42,013 nucleotides of DNA from contig JAQIBR010000134.1 in the NCBI GenBank assembly GCA_027858955.1, positions 1 through 42,013 on the forward strand, given 5' to 3'. Under the pieces are notes generated by a model, which was not told the DNA's origin, made no database searches, and saw nothing but the letters and a program-made list of their open reading frames with translations. This DNA is from Bacteroidales bacterium. GTDB lineage: Bacteria > Bacteroidota > Bacteroidia > Bacteroidales > UBA12170. Positions 25,262 to 34,045 of the stretch are shown here, in pieces; the stretch's first letter is position 1, and each line of letters starts with the position of its first letter. The position numbers and the translations under genes are program-made.

Positions 25262-26413
25262 ATGGCGAAATCTTTTTATAAATTGTTGATAGTTGACGAT
25301 GAACCTGAAAATCTTGTGGTATTAGGCAATTTACTACTCAAGCAAAATTATAAAATTACTTATGCTCAAAATGGTCATGAGGCAATTTTACAGGCGAGTG
25401 ATAACGAATTTGATTTAATTCTTTTAGATATCATAATGCCAGATATGGATGGATATGAAGTCTGTCGAATTTTGCGAAAAAATAAAAAAACAAGTAAAAC
25501 ACCAGTCATATTTTTAACTTCCAAAAATGATACTGAAAGCATTATAAAAGGATTCGAAGAAGGTGCACAAGATTATGTTACTAAACCATTTAATACCAGT
25601 GAATTACTAGCAAGAGTAGCAACTCATATCGAGTTGAAAAAGAGTAGAAATGAGCTGGAAATATTAAATAACCAGTTGGAAGAAATTATTCAAGAGAGAA
25701 CAGCTGAGCTTGTTAAAGCCAACAAAAAAATCAAAACTCTTGACAAAGCTAAATCAGCATTCTTAGGATTGATTAGTCATGAAATAAGAACCCCATTGAA
25801 CGGAATGATAGGTTTTTTAGACTTATTAAAAAAAGAGATTGAAGATGGTAATTCAGAACTAATAGACCTTACAATAGAGTCTGCAGAGCGTCTATTAAAT
25901 TTCTCTGAACTCTCTTTGCTTATAACGCAGCTAAATGTTGATACTTATAAAATTCAAAATGAAAATATAGATTTTGTTCAATTGCTTAATGGTGTAAAAG
26001 AAAAGATTTATATTAAGTGGATGGGTGAAAAGCATGTAGAATTCATTCAATCAACTCAAATTAAATCCTCTATTTTAAAGTTAGATCAGTTACTTATGGA
26101 GAAAGTTTTATATAGTTTACTTGATAATGCTGTAAAATTCTCAACAAAGGAAGCTAGAATAAATCTCAATGTTTACGATATTGATGGATATTTAGTTTGT
26201 GAAATAATTGACAATGGTTGCGGATTTTCAGATGAAGCTTTGTCTTATGCATTTGAGCCTTTTACAGGTGAGAAACAGCATGATATCGAGGGATTTGGAC
26301 TCAATCTTACGGCAGCAAAGCTTATTGTTCAGGCTCATGAAGGAAGGATTGACATTGAAAATAAAGTAAGCAAAGGAGCTAAAGTACGTTTGTTTCTGAA
26401 AACAACTTCGTAG
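25262..26413 (+). CDS. receiver-histidine kinase (soluble REC-HisKA-HATPase)
   Basis: A 383-residue two-component protein. An N-terminal receiver (Asp56 in LLDIIMPDMDG, Lys108 in KPF) is joined by a coiled linker (about 125-165) to a kinase core. The H-box is SHEIRTPLNG (His173), the N-box LLDNAVKFS (Asn289), the G1 box DNGCGF (317-322) and G2 GFGLNL (344-349). No membrane segment or sensory domain is visible, so it is cytoplasmic and probably receives phosphate from another kinase through its own receiver. It follows the sigma-54 activator by 62 bases on the same strand, which suggests the kinase phosphorylates that activator. Confidence 0.92.
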   Translation: MAKSFYKLLIVDDEPENLVVLGNLLLKQNYKITYAQNGHEAILQASDNEFDLILLDIIMPDMDGYEVCRILRKNKKTSKTPVIFLTSKNDTESIIKGFEEGAQDYVTKPFNTSELLARVATHIELKKSRNELEILNNQLEEIIQERTAELVKANKKIKTLDKAKSAFLGLISHEIRTPLNGMIGFLDLLKKEIEDGNSELIDLTIESAERLLNFSELSLLITQLNVDTYKIQNENIDFVQLLNGVKEKIYIKWMGEKHVEFIQSTQIKSSILKLDQLLMEKVLYSLLDNAVKFSTKEARINLNVYDIDGYLVCEIIDNGCGFSDEALSYAFEPFTGEKQHDIEGFGLNLTAAKLIVQAHEGRIDIENKVSKGAKVRLFLKTTS

Positions 26414-26466
26414 CAAATTAAGATTTAGGGCAAGTATCTCTATCGTAAAATTCCGATTTATTAAAA

Positions 26467-26496
26467 TTTGAGGCTATTGCATTTTTTTTATCTTTG
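26467..26496 (+). promoter_or_regulatory. housekeeping promoter of fabG
   Basis: TTTG (26467-26470), 18 bases, TATCTTTG (26489-26496). The leader to the ATG at 26621 would be about 115 bases, in which I see no structured element. Confidence 0.65.
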
Positions 26497-26620
26497 GCAT
26501 CGGAAATTTGTAAAATCTAAGTGAAATATTTTATTCCAATACGTGCATATTCGTTAAAATAAAATGGATGAATTTATCATATGCGAAATCTATTCTATAC
26601 TAATTAAAAATTAATTAAGA

Positions 26621-27367
26621 ATGAAACTTTTAGAAGGAAAAACAGCACTTATTACTGGCGGATCACGCGGTATAGGTCGTACTATATGTTTAAAATTTGC
26701 AAAGAAAGGAGCAAATATTGCTTTTTCTGATTTGATAATTGACGAAAACGTGGAATCGCTTGTTAAAGAGCTAGAAGCAATTGGTGTTAAAGCTAAAGGC
26801 TATGCTTCTGATGCAAGTTCTTTTGATCAATCAGAAAAATTAGTAGATGACATTGCAAAAGAATTTGGTCAGATTGATATTTTAGTTAACAATGCAGGAA
26901 TTACTCGCGACAATCTTTTAATGAGAATGACGGAGGCTGATTGGGATTTGGTTATAAATATTAACCTTAAATCAGTTTTCAACCTTACTAAAGCAGTACA
27001 GAAGTATATGTTGAAACAGCGCTCAGGATCAATTATTAATATGAGTTCTGTTGTTGGTGTAAATGGAAATGCAGGTCAATCGAATTATTCAGCTTCCAAA
27101 GCAGGATTAATAGGTTTTACCAAATCGATAGCTCAAGAATTAGGCTCTCGTAGCATTAGATGCAATGCAATTGCTCCAGGATTTATTGAAACTAAAATGA
27201 CTGAAAAATTGCCTGAAGAAGTTAGGAAAGAGTGGGTTAAAACAATTCCTTTGCGTCGTGCAGGCCAAGCCGATGATGTTGCGAATGTTGCAACTTTCTT
27301 AGCTTCTGAACTTTCTACTTATGTTACAGGGCAAGTTATTAATGTTTGCGGTGGTATGAGTACTTAG
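26621..27367 (+). CDS. fabG: 3-oxoacyl-[acyl-carrier-protein] reductase
   Basis: A 248-residue short-chain dehydrogenase that reduces 3-oxoacyl-ACP with NADPH in fatty acid elongation. It has the cofactor motif TGGSRGIG (12-19), NNAG (90-93), and the catalytic Ser143, Tyr156 and Lys160 (NYSASKAG). ITRDNLLMRM after NNAG and the C-terminal STYVTGQVINVCGGM are typical of FabG rather than of generic SDR enzymes. Length matches E. coli FabG (244). It stands apart from other fatty-acid genes here. A polyhydroxyalkanoate-type acetoacetyl-CoA reductase is the less likely alternative. Confidence 0.93.
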   Translation: MKLLEGKTALITGGSRGIGRTICLKFAKKGANIAFSDLIIDENVESLVKELEAIGVKAKGYASDASSFDQSEKLVDDIAKEFGQIDILVNNAGITRDNLLMRMTEADWDLVININLKSVFNLTKAVQKYMLKQRSGSIINMSSVVGVNGNAGQSNYSASKAGLIGFTKSIAQELGSRSIRCNAIAPGFIETKMTEKLPEEVRKEWVKTIPLRRAGQADDVANVATFLASELSTYVTGQVINVCGGMST

Positions 27368-27449
27368 AATTAAATGATTTTTTTATCAGGCCTGTTCGCT
27401 AAAATTTTATCATGCAGTCTTCTTTTTTTATCAATTTCAAAATAATATA

Positions 27450-28721
27450 ATGGCAAATACTTTTTTTTACCTAATAATTGCATTTTTAATTCTAAATTTT
27501 TTATTGGAAAATGGATTGACTTTGCTGAATTATTTTTATCCGCAAAAACCACTTCCTTTATTTTTGTCGAAAGTTTATAACCAGGAAAAATATGAAAAGT
27601 CTCAAGCCTATGAACAGGCAAAACTCAGATTTGGCCTATTAGTTTCTGTTATTCAATTTATTGTCATACTCATTTTCTTTTATTTTGGAGGTTTTGCTCT
27701 TGCTGATACTATTGTTAGAAATATCAGTGAGCATTATATTCTTCAAAACTTATTGTTTTTTGGCTTACTGGCAATTGTTTCTGATATAATTACACTTCCG
27801 GTTTCAATATATCACACATTTTATTTGGAAGCTAAATTCGGTTTTAATAAAACATCTATTAAAACATTTGTATTTGATAAACTTAAAGCTTTGTTGTTGG
27901 TTGCATTAATTGGCGGTGGTATATTAACTTTAATCGTTTTTATTTATGATCTGTCAGGTTCAAATTTTTGGTGGTTGGCTTGGTTAACAATCAGTATAAT
28001 TAGTTTGCTTTTTACAGCTTTTTATTCTGAAATCATTGTTCCTCTTTTCAATAAGCAAAGTCCTTTGGATGAAGGCAGTTTGAGATCTGCTATAGAGACA
28101 TTTGCCCAAGAAGCAGGTTTTAGATTAAATAATATATATACTATTGATGGATCAAAACGATCAACTAAAGCAAATGCTTATTTTAGTGGAATTGGTTCTA
28201 AAAAAAGAATTGTACTCTATGATACTTTAATTAAAGATTTAGAAGAAGAAGAATTAGTAGCAGTTTTAGCGCATGAAATTGGCCATTATAAGAAAAAACA
28301 TACTGTTATTGGCATATCATTAAGCATAATTCAGACAGGATTCATGCTTTTTATATTATCTTTCTTTATTTCAAAAGACAGTGAGATTGCAATAGCTTTA
28401 GCTCAAGCAGTTGCTGGTAATAATGAGCATGTAAATGCTTCTTTCTACCTGGGAATTATAGGATTCAGTCTAATTTATAGCCCTATAAGCTTGTTATTTG
28501 GTTTATTTTTTAACTTCATTTCCAGAGCTAATGAATATGCTGCCGATGCATTTGCATCAAAGTATGGACAGACAAAGGCTTTAGGGATGGCATTAATTAA
28601 ACTAACTGTAAACAATCTCTCAAAAATTTACCCACATCCTATATACATTTTCTTTTACTATTCACATCCTAGTTTAATGCAAAGGTTGAAAAGATTAAAT
28701 GAATCGGAGTTTGATGATTAA
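27450..28721 (+). CDS. M48 family metallopeptidase (Ste24/CAAX protease-like)
   Basis: A 423-residue integral membrane zinc protease. The zinc motif HExxH is HEIGH (275-279), and the third ligand is Glu362 in NEYAADAFA. About seven hydrophobic spans are seen: 1-25, 62-90, 98-122, 145-168, 172-195, 285-308 and 335-357. The N-terminal Ste24 region with YEKSQAYEQAKLRFG distinguishes it from the shorter HtpX type. Eukaryotic homologues process prenylated proteins; the bacterial role is more likely membrane protein quality control. It lies 82 bases after fabG and may be read from the same promoter. Confidence 0.93.
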   Translation: MANTFFYLIIAFLILNFLLENGLTLLNYFYPQKPLPLFLSKVYNQEKYEKSQAYEQAKLRFGLLVSVIQFIVILIFFYFGGFALADTIVRNISEHYILQNLLFFGLLAIVSDIITLPVSIYHTFYLEAKFGFNKTSIKTFVFDKLKALLLVALIGGGILTLIVFIYDLSGSNFWWLAWLTISIISLLFTAFYSEIIVPLFNKQSPLDEGSLRSAIETFAQEAGFRLNNIYTIDGSKRSTKANAYFSGIGSKKRIVLYDTLIKDLEEEELVAVLAHEIGHYKKKHTVIGISLSIIQTGFMLFILSFFISKDSEIAIALAQAVAGNNEHVNASFYLGIIGFSLIYSPISLLFGLFFNFISRANEYAADAFASKYGQTKALGMALIKLTVNNLSKIYPHPIYIFFYYSHPSLMQRLKRLNESEFDD

Positions 28722-28825
28722 TGTCCTTTTTCTACCTGTTTACATATCAACGCTAGCTCTAAGTATTTATCTGCCTGTTCGAATTTTTTTTGAGAAGTCA
28801 AGTTAGATGAGAGCAAATAGTAATA

Positions 28826-28891
28826 CCGATTAGTCAACTAAATGCCGCATATTTTCACTTCGTTCAATTTGCGGTTTTGTTGATCTATCGG
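28826..28891. repeat. imperfect 66-base palindrome between convergent genes
   Basis: The left half (CCGAT, then TCAAC, AAA, CCGCA, ATT) pairs with the right half (complements ending ATCGG at 28891). About 21 base pairs in five blocks surround a TTCACTTCGTTC centre. It lies between the convergent protease and pcm genes and could stop transcription from both sides, though no T-runs follow. The outer TACCGAT...CTATCGG is reminiscent of the palindrome at 14-43. The rest of 28722-28957 holds nothing recognisable. Confidence 0.55.
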
Positions 28892-28957
28892 CATTAGATA
28901 TACCTTGAGACTGATCATAACCAAGTAAAGGTATAAAATCTATATTATTCCGCAATA

Positions 28958-29611
28958 CTAATCATTCGCTTTATTGCCTAACATAGGGACAAAGCGAAAT
29001 TGGCCATGAAGACGTTTTTCGTAATCGTTTTCGCTAATTCGCTGAATACAAGCCATTTCCTGTAAATTTTTAGCAATATCAACAGGTATCACCAAACGAC
29101 CGCCAATTTTTAATTGTTTCAATAATTCTTCTGGAACAAAAGGCGCAGCAGCTGTAACAATTATTTTATCAAATGGACCATATGATGGCAATCCTTTATA
29201 ACCATCACCATAAAAAAGCTTTATACGGTAATTAAACTGACTCAAAAACTTCTTTGTTTTATCAAAAAGTTTTTTTTGTCTTTCTACACTGAAAACTTTA
29301 GCTCCCATTTCTCCAAAAACACAGGCTTGATATCCGCTTCCAGTTCCAACTTCCAATATCGTATCACCTTGTTTAACTTCAAGCAATTCTGTTTGGAAAG
29401 CAACAGTATAAGGTTGAGAAATTGTTTGTCCTGAACCTATTGGAAAAGCTTGATCTTGATAAGCAAATTCTAAAAATGATGAGTCTAAAAATAAATGTCG
29501 GGGAATATTGTTAATAGCTTGTAAAACAGCTTCATCCTTAATTCCTTTGCGGCTGATAGTATCAACTAGTTTCTTACGTAGTCCTCGATGTTTATATGTG
29601 TCGTTTAGCAT
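28958..29611 (-). CDS. pcm: protein-L-isoaspartate O-methyltransferase
   Basis: A 217-residue SAM-dependent enzyme that methylates isoaspartyl residues in damaged proteins and so starts their repair. The PCMT substrate region QAFPIGSGQTISQPYTVAFQTELLE (about 52-75) and SAM motif I ILEVGTGSGYQA (about 85-96) are clear; FDKIIVTAAAPFVPEELLKQLKIGGRLVIPV is the second conserved block. The length is normal (E. coli Pcm 208). ATG start at 29611; it stands alone, convergent with the M48 protease gene. The 236-base spacer upstream has a TACTTTTG on the plus strand (29669-29676) but no clear pcm promoter. Confidence 0.95.
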   Translation of the reverse strand: MLNDTYKHRGLRKKLVDTISRKGIKDEAVLQAINNIPRHLFLDSSFLEFAYQDQAFPIGSGQTISQPYTVAFQTELLEVKQGDTILEVGTGSGYQACVFGEMGAKVFSVERQKKLFDKTKKFLSQFNYRIKLFYGDGYKGLPSYGPFDKIIVTAAAPFVPEELLKQLKIGGRLVIPVDIAKNLQEMACIQRISENDYEKRLHGQFRFVPMLGNKAND

Positions 29612-29847
29612 TTCTATTGTTAATTATCTTTTTGCGAAAATAAACAATTCAAACGTGTCAAAAAAAATTACTTTTGTATTGAGATAACAACTCAAGATCA
29701 AAAATTAGGATATTCTAAATCAGTCGTTTTGCATTTATTATGGATATTATTTTTTGTAAAATACATTATAGACCTTTAAATATTGCAATGATTAGATAAT
29801 AATTACATTTTTATAATTATCATAATTCGATTGTATAAATTAAGGAA

Positions 29848-31263
29848 ATGAATAAGACACTCCATAAATTCAAATATATTTTGATTGATATTTTATCAGC
29901 TGGATTGGTGTGGATTAGCTTTTTTATTTATCGGCAATCAGTTATTGATAGTTCTTTATCAATAAATATTTACAGCGTATTTTATGAATCCGCTTTTTGG
30001 ATTGGATTGGTATTGTATCCACTCATTTGGAATATACTTTATGTTTTTGCTGGAATGTATCGACGTGTGTATAAAAAGACACGCTTAATTGAACTTCAAG
30101 AGACAATTATAACTTCCCTCATTGGTGTTTTTATCTTTTTCTTTATTATTATAGCTAAGGACACTGCTTTTATCGGTACAAATTTGACTCAATTGTTTTT
30201 GGTTTTCTTTTTGAGTCACTTTATGTTAACTTATTTGGGGCGTTTGTTTATTACTCATAGAACGATTAAAAAAATTCATTCTCGAAAAATAGGTTTTAAT
30301 ACAATATTAATTGGGGCAAATGCTAATGCTGTTAAAGTATTTAACGATTTAGAGAAGCAGAAGCATTGTTCAGGCAATAAATTTATTGGCTTTGTAAGTG
30401 TACAGGAACAGGATAAATACAATTTAGAATCTTTTTTGCCACACTTGGGTAAAATTTCGGATTTGCCTAAGCTAATTAATGAATATAAAGTAGAAGAAGT
30501 GCTTATTGCAATTGAGAAGTCTGAATCCGATTTGGTTGCATCAATAATTACTGAGCTTGAACTTTTTGATGTGGTGATTAAAATTAGCCCTTTGTTTAAT
30601 GAACATACGTTTAGAAGTATTAAGACTACAGGCAGTTTCCTAACTCCTTTTATAGAAATATCCCCTGATTTAATGCCTGCCTGGCAGTTCAGTATTAAAC
30701 GTCTGATTGATATTGCTTTATCGCTTATTGCAATTGTTCTATTGAGTCCTGTTTTTATCATTGCGGCTATAGCTGTAAAGTTATCATCGCCTGGATCAAT
30801 TTTTTACCCGCAAGAAAGAGTAGGTAAAAATGGCAAAAGTTTTAAAATGATCAAATTTCGTTCAATGTATACTAATTCAGAATCTAATGGGCCTCAACTC
30901 TCAAGTAAAATTGATAGTAGGATAACACCTTTTGGCGCATTTATCAGAAAACTTAGAATCGATGAAATTCCCCAATTTTTAACTGTACTTAAAGGCGATA
31001 TGTCGATTGTTGGACCTCGTCCGGAACGACAATTTTATATCGACAAAATAGTAGAATGCGCACCACATTTTAAGCTCATGCAAAAAGTTAAAGCTGGAAT
31101 GACAAGCTGGGGCCAAGTTAAGTTTGGATATGCCGAAAATATAGATGAAATGATTGAGCGCATGCAATACGATATTCTTTATTTGGAGAATATGTCCTTA
31201 GCAATGGATTTTAAGATAATGATTTGGACTGTTTTAATTGTGGTTCAGGGACGTGGAAAGTAG
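29848..31263 (+). CDS. polyprenyl glycosylphosphotransferase (WbaP/WcaJ-like), copy A
   Basis: A 471-residue initiating enzyme that transfers a sugar-1-phosphate to undecaprenyl phosphate. Four N-terminal membrane helices (about 10-130) and a Rossmann-like central domain (about 145-260) precede the bacterial sugar transferase domain, which starts KRLIDIALSLIAIVLLSP (a re-entrant membrane segment). Catalytic-core motifs are KMIKFRSM, RKLRIDEIPQF and SIVGPRPE. It ends two bases before the stop of a second enzyme of the same family on the other strand. Whether the two make the first step for different glycans is not known. A possible promoter -7 element is at 29669-29676. Confidence 0.92.
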   Translation: MNKTLHKFKYILIDILSAGLVWISFFIYRQSVIDSSLSINIYSVFYESAFWIGLVLYPLIWNILYVFAGMYRRVYKKTRLIELQETIITSLIGVFIFFFIIIAKDTAFIGTNLTQLFLVFFLSHFMLTYLGRLFITHRTIKKIHSRKIGFNTILIGANANAVKVFNDLEKQKHCSGNKFIGFVSVQEQDKYNLESFLPHLGKISDLPKLINEYKVEEVLIAIEKSESDLVASIITELELFDVVIKISPLFNEHTFRSIKTTGSFLTPFIEISPDLMPAWQFSIKRLIDIALSLIAIVLLSPVFIIAAIAVKLSSPGSIFYPQERVGKNGKSFKMIKFRSMYTNSESNGPQLSSKIDSRITPFGAFIRKLRIDEIPQFLTVLKGDMSIVGPRPERQFYIDKIVECAPHFKLMQKVKAGMTSWGQVKFGYAENIDEMIERMQYDILYLENMSLAMDFKIMIWTVLIVVQGRGK

Positions 31264-31265
31264 TT

Positions 31266-32636
31266 TTAATAAATTTTTTGATTCTTCTTAAAAGTATTAA
31301 GAAATGTTTTGATAACAATCTCAATATCAAACAAGAGGCTCCAATTTTCGATATAAAATTTGTCCAGTCTAATTCGATTTCTCATTTGTTCTGTATCCAG
31401 TATTTCGCCTCTATAACCTTTTATTTGAGCTAGGCCAGTAACACCAGGTTTAACAAAATGCCTTACCATATATTTATCAATTATTTTGGCATATTGTTCG
31501 GTGAGAAAAACAGGATGTGGTCGAGGGCCTACTACTGACATACTCCCAAATAATACGTTGAGAAACTGTGGCATTTCATCTATACTGTATCGTCGAATAA
31601 ATTTCCCGATTTTGGTTAAGCGAAGATCATCTGGATTGGTTTGTATCTTATTAGAATATCCATTGACAAACATAGAACGAAACTTAAATACATTAAATTC
31701 ACCATTATTCAGACCATTACGTTTTTGTTTAAATATTATCGGGCCTTTAGATTCCAGCCTGATTAAAAGTCCTAAAATAGGGATTAACCAGCTTAATATC
31801 AATATAATAACAAAGAACGAGAAAACAATATCAAAACTCCGTTTGATCCATTTTATATCGGTTTGAAATGGAATTTCGCGCAAAGCAAATACAGGAATAT
31901 AGTCGTAATACTGTAAAGTCAAATTTTGGCCATAATCAACTTTAGAGTCAGGAATAAACTTAATCTCGATTAAATTGTTTTCAGAAAAGCGAATTAATGC
32001 ATTGATTTCATCTACTTTCAATTCGCCAACATTGCAATAAATTTGATGCAGATTTGTTTTCTCAGCAAAAGCATTGATATCATCTAAACTTCCAATAATG
32101 GATAAATCTGTTTTATTGTTTGAAAAATAGCCCAGAAACCGATAACCAAAGTCTCTGCGATTGTTAAAAAAATTCGCAAGCTTTTTAGCATTTTCATCAC
32201 TACCGGCAATAATCACATTTCGGAAATTACCTCCCATCAAGCGCCAACGCTTAATAAAAAAGTAGGAGAGTGAGCGAAGTAATATTATTGAGCTTCCCAA
32301 GAAGATGAGCATTTGAAAAGTATAATTCACCAAATTTTCTGATAAATTAATTCGATAGATAGTAAAAAAAGCAAAAGCCATAAATGAAAAAACAAGCATT
32401 TGTTTCATTACATCTTTAATAATTCTACTAAACTTAGTTAATCGGAAGATATGATATATACCTAAAATATTTGCGCCAAGGAACCAACCTAAATTCATCA
32501 TTAATAAAAAGTTCACGATTTCCATTCCGTGAATTGCATCGGGAAGAATAATAAATAGGTATAGCCATAGATTCAAAACTAGTAAATCTATAATAATAGT
32601 AGATGGTCTCAAATAAACTGAGTAACGAGTTTTCAT
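31266..32636 (-). CDS. polyprenyl glycosylphosphotransferase (WcaJ-like), copy B
   Basis: A 456-residue enzyme with the same layout as copy A: four N-terminal membrane helices, a middle domain with VIIAGSDENAKKLANFF, then the sugar transferase domain KRSFDIVFSFFVIILILSW, NVFKFRSM, RRYSIDEMPQF and SVVGPRPH. The VKPGVTGLAQIKGYRGE segment resembles WcaJ-type undecaprenyl-phosphate glucose phosphotransferases. It follows the minus-strand polysaccharide genes and is probably the initiating enzyme for that glycan. A 137-base gap with its own TATTTTTG element separates it from the gene upstream, so it may also be transcribed alone. Confidence 0.92.
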   Translation of the reverse strand: MKTRYSVYLRPSTIIIDLLVLNLWLYLFIILPDAIHGMEIVNFLLMMNLGWFLGANILGIYHIFRLTKFSRIIKDVMKQMLVFSFMAFAFFTIYRINLSENLVNYTFQMLIFLGSSIILLRSLSYFFIKRWRLMGGNFRNVIIAGSDENAKKLANFFNNRRDFGYRFLGYFSNNKTDLSIIGSLDDINAFAEKTNLHQIYCNVGELKVDEINALIRFSENNLIEIKFIPDSKVDYGQNLTLQYYDYIPVFALREIPFQTDIKWIKRSFDIVFSFFVIILILSWLIPILGLLIRLESKGPIIFKQKRNGLNNGEFNVFKFRSMFVNGYSNKIQTNPDDLRLTKIGKFIRRYSIDEMPQFLNVLFGSMSVVGPRPHPVFLTEQYAKIIDKYMVRHFVKPGVTGLAQIKGYRGEILDTEQMRNRIRLDKFYIENWSLLFDIEIVIKTFLNTFKKNQKIY

Positions 32637-32662
32637 GTATTATTTGGCAAATATCTTATGTG

Positions 32663-32670
32663 CAAAAATA
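32663..32670 (-). promoter_or_regulatory. -7 element for copy B sugar transferase
   Basis: TATTTTTG on the minus strand, 27 bases before the ATG; no good TTTG partner 17-23 bases upstream. Confidence 0.4.
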
Positions 32671-32773
32671 TAACGAATTTACTAGATGATTATTTTAATT
32701 ATGAAAATAATTTCAATTTATTAAGCATCGGTATTTTTACTCCAAATCAAAATATAATCTAACATGTTTATTT

Positions 32774-34045
32774 CTATGAATTAGGGATTTGTTTTTGGCT
32801 TTCGAAATAGTAGATAGCAAGTAATGGAAAAAGCACAAAACTCACTATGCCTTTATGTCTTAAAAGATAGGATTCAGTCAGTGCGAAAGAAATAAATATA
32901 ATTGTTACTGCAAATAACAATATGTTCTTGCTTTTTAAAGGATATAGTACAAAGAAATAAAGCATCAAAACAATTAATATACCTCCAAACACACCAATTT
33001 CAATCAATAATTGAGCATATTGATTATGAAAATTATAGATAAAATAGCCATCATTTTCGCCTTCTCCATTAGGTCCTCTATATAAATCATATTGTAAATA
33101 CTTTTTGTTCAAAACGGGCTGACTGGCGTGAATGCCTGTTCCTCGAAAACTATTGAAACTTGGATCTTTTTCAATTTCGTAAAAACATCGCAATTGAAAT
33201 AATCTCAATGAAAGTCCATTCCAGTAATATCCTGGTCCAAAATATTCTTGGAAAAAAACATTCTCAATATGTTGATAATTTAAAATATCCTTAAATCGGT
33301 TTTTAGTAAATGAAGATATTCCAAAAACAACTATTAAACTAATACTTAGAATTAAAACAATAGGTAGAATTCTTTTATTCGCCCTTTTTTTTCGAAGATA
33401 AAATATAAGCAAAATTAGAGATACAATAATGAGTATACTCAAGATCATTTTTGAACTAAGCAGTAATTGATAGGCAAGTAAGAGAAAGGTTAAAAAAAAA
33501 TCGGTAGTTTTATTTTTACTGATTTGAAAAAGTAATTGATAAAGTAGAAAAACATATAATAGTCCGAATATCAATGCAATATAGATAGCACTAGCTCCAA
33601 AAGGAGATGTAAGTTCGTGATAGAAAAATGTTTCAGAAGAATGAAATTGAAGAAAGCGATAATAAGCTAATACCAGCCATAGAATTCCATAAAATAGAAA
33701 AATAAATGCGCTTATTCTTAAAACCCTATCAATAGAACTAAACTTGAAAATATGCTTGTAAGCTAATGTAAATAGTAATAAAGGAAAAAGACGGACAATA
33801 GCTTTAAGTGTTTCATTCTTATCTGATGACCAAAAAAATGAAAAGCTTGCGAAAACAAAGAATAAAATATATAACCAACCAATTTTAGGAAATTTTAGTT
33901 CAAAACTTTTATAAAAGTTATACAAAACAAATACTAGTATAATCAAAAGCGCTTTCGAGTTCCAATGCTCAGGTAGAGGCAATGTAATTAAAACAAGCAG
34001 CAGCAATATATCTGCAATTGATAAGCTTTTTAAGTTTTTAAACAT
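32774..34045 (-). CDS. O-antigen ligase/Wzy-type polymerase family protein 1
   Basis: A 423-residue protein with about ten hydrophobic spans. A large periplasmic loop (about 250-340) holds FRGTGIHASQPV, and the HNQYAQLLIEIGVFGG segment near residue 345 is typical of the Wzy_C / O-antigen ligase family. Such proteins either polymerise repeat units or ligate finished chains at the periplasmic face; sequence alone does not separate these roles. It overlaps the next upstream gene by 16 bases. A second protein of this type is encoded two genes upstream (35146-36411). Confidence 0.85.
   Translation of the reverse strand: MFKNLKSLSIADILLLLVLITLPLPEHWNSKALLIILVFVLYNFYKSFELKFPKIGWLYILFFVFASFSFFWSSDKNETLKAIVRLFPLLLFTLAYKHIFKFSSIDRVLRISAFIFLFYGILWLVLAYYRFLQFHSSETFFYHELTSPFGASAIYIALIFGLLYVFLLYQLLFQISKNKTTDFFLTFLLLAYQLLLSSKMILSILIIVSLILLIFYLRKKRANKRILPIVLILSISLIVVFGISSFTKNRFKDILNYQHIENVFFQEYFGPGYYWNGLSLRLFQLRCFYEIEKDPSFNSFRGTGIHASQPVLNKKYLQYDLYRGPNGEGENDGYFIYNFHNQYAQLLIEIGVFGGILIVLMLYFFVLYPLKSKNILLFAVTIIFISFALTESYLLRHKGIVSFVLFPLLAIYYFESQKQIPNS

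Noticed and set aside
27370-27621. Minus-strand frame of 83 codons over the start of the M48 gene
   Set aside because: Antisense to a well-supported gene, with no recognisable domain or promoter.
30276-30761. 161-codon minus-strand frame inside sugar transferase copy A
   Set aside because: Mirror of a conserved coding sequence; Ser/Ile/Lys-rich translation without domain features.
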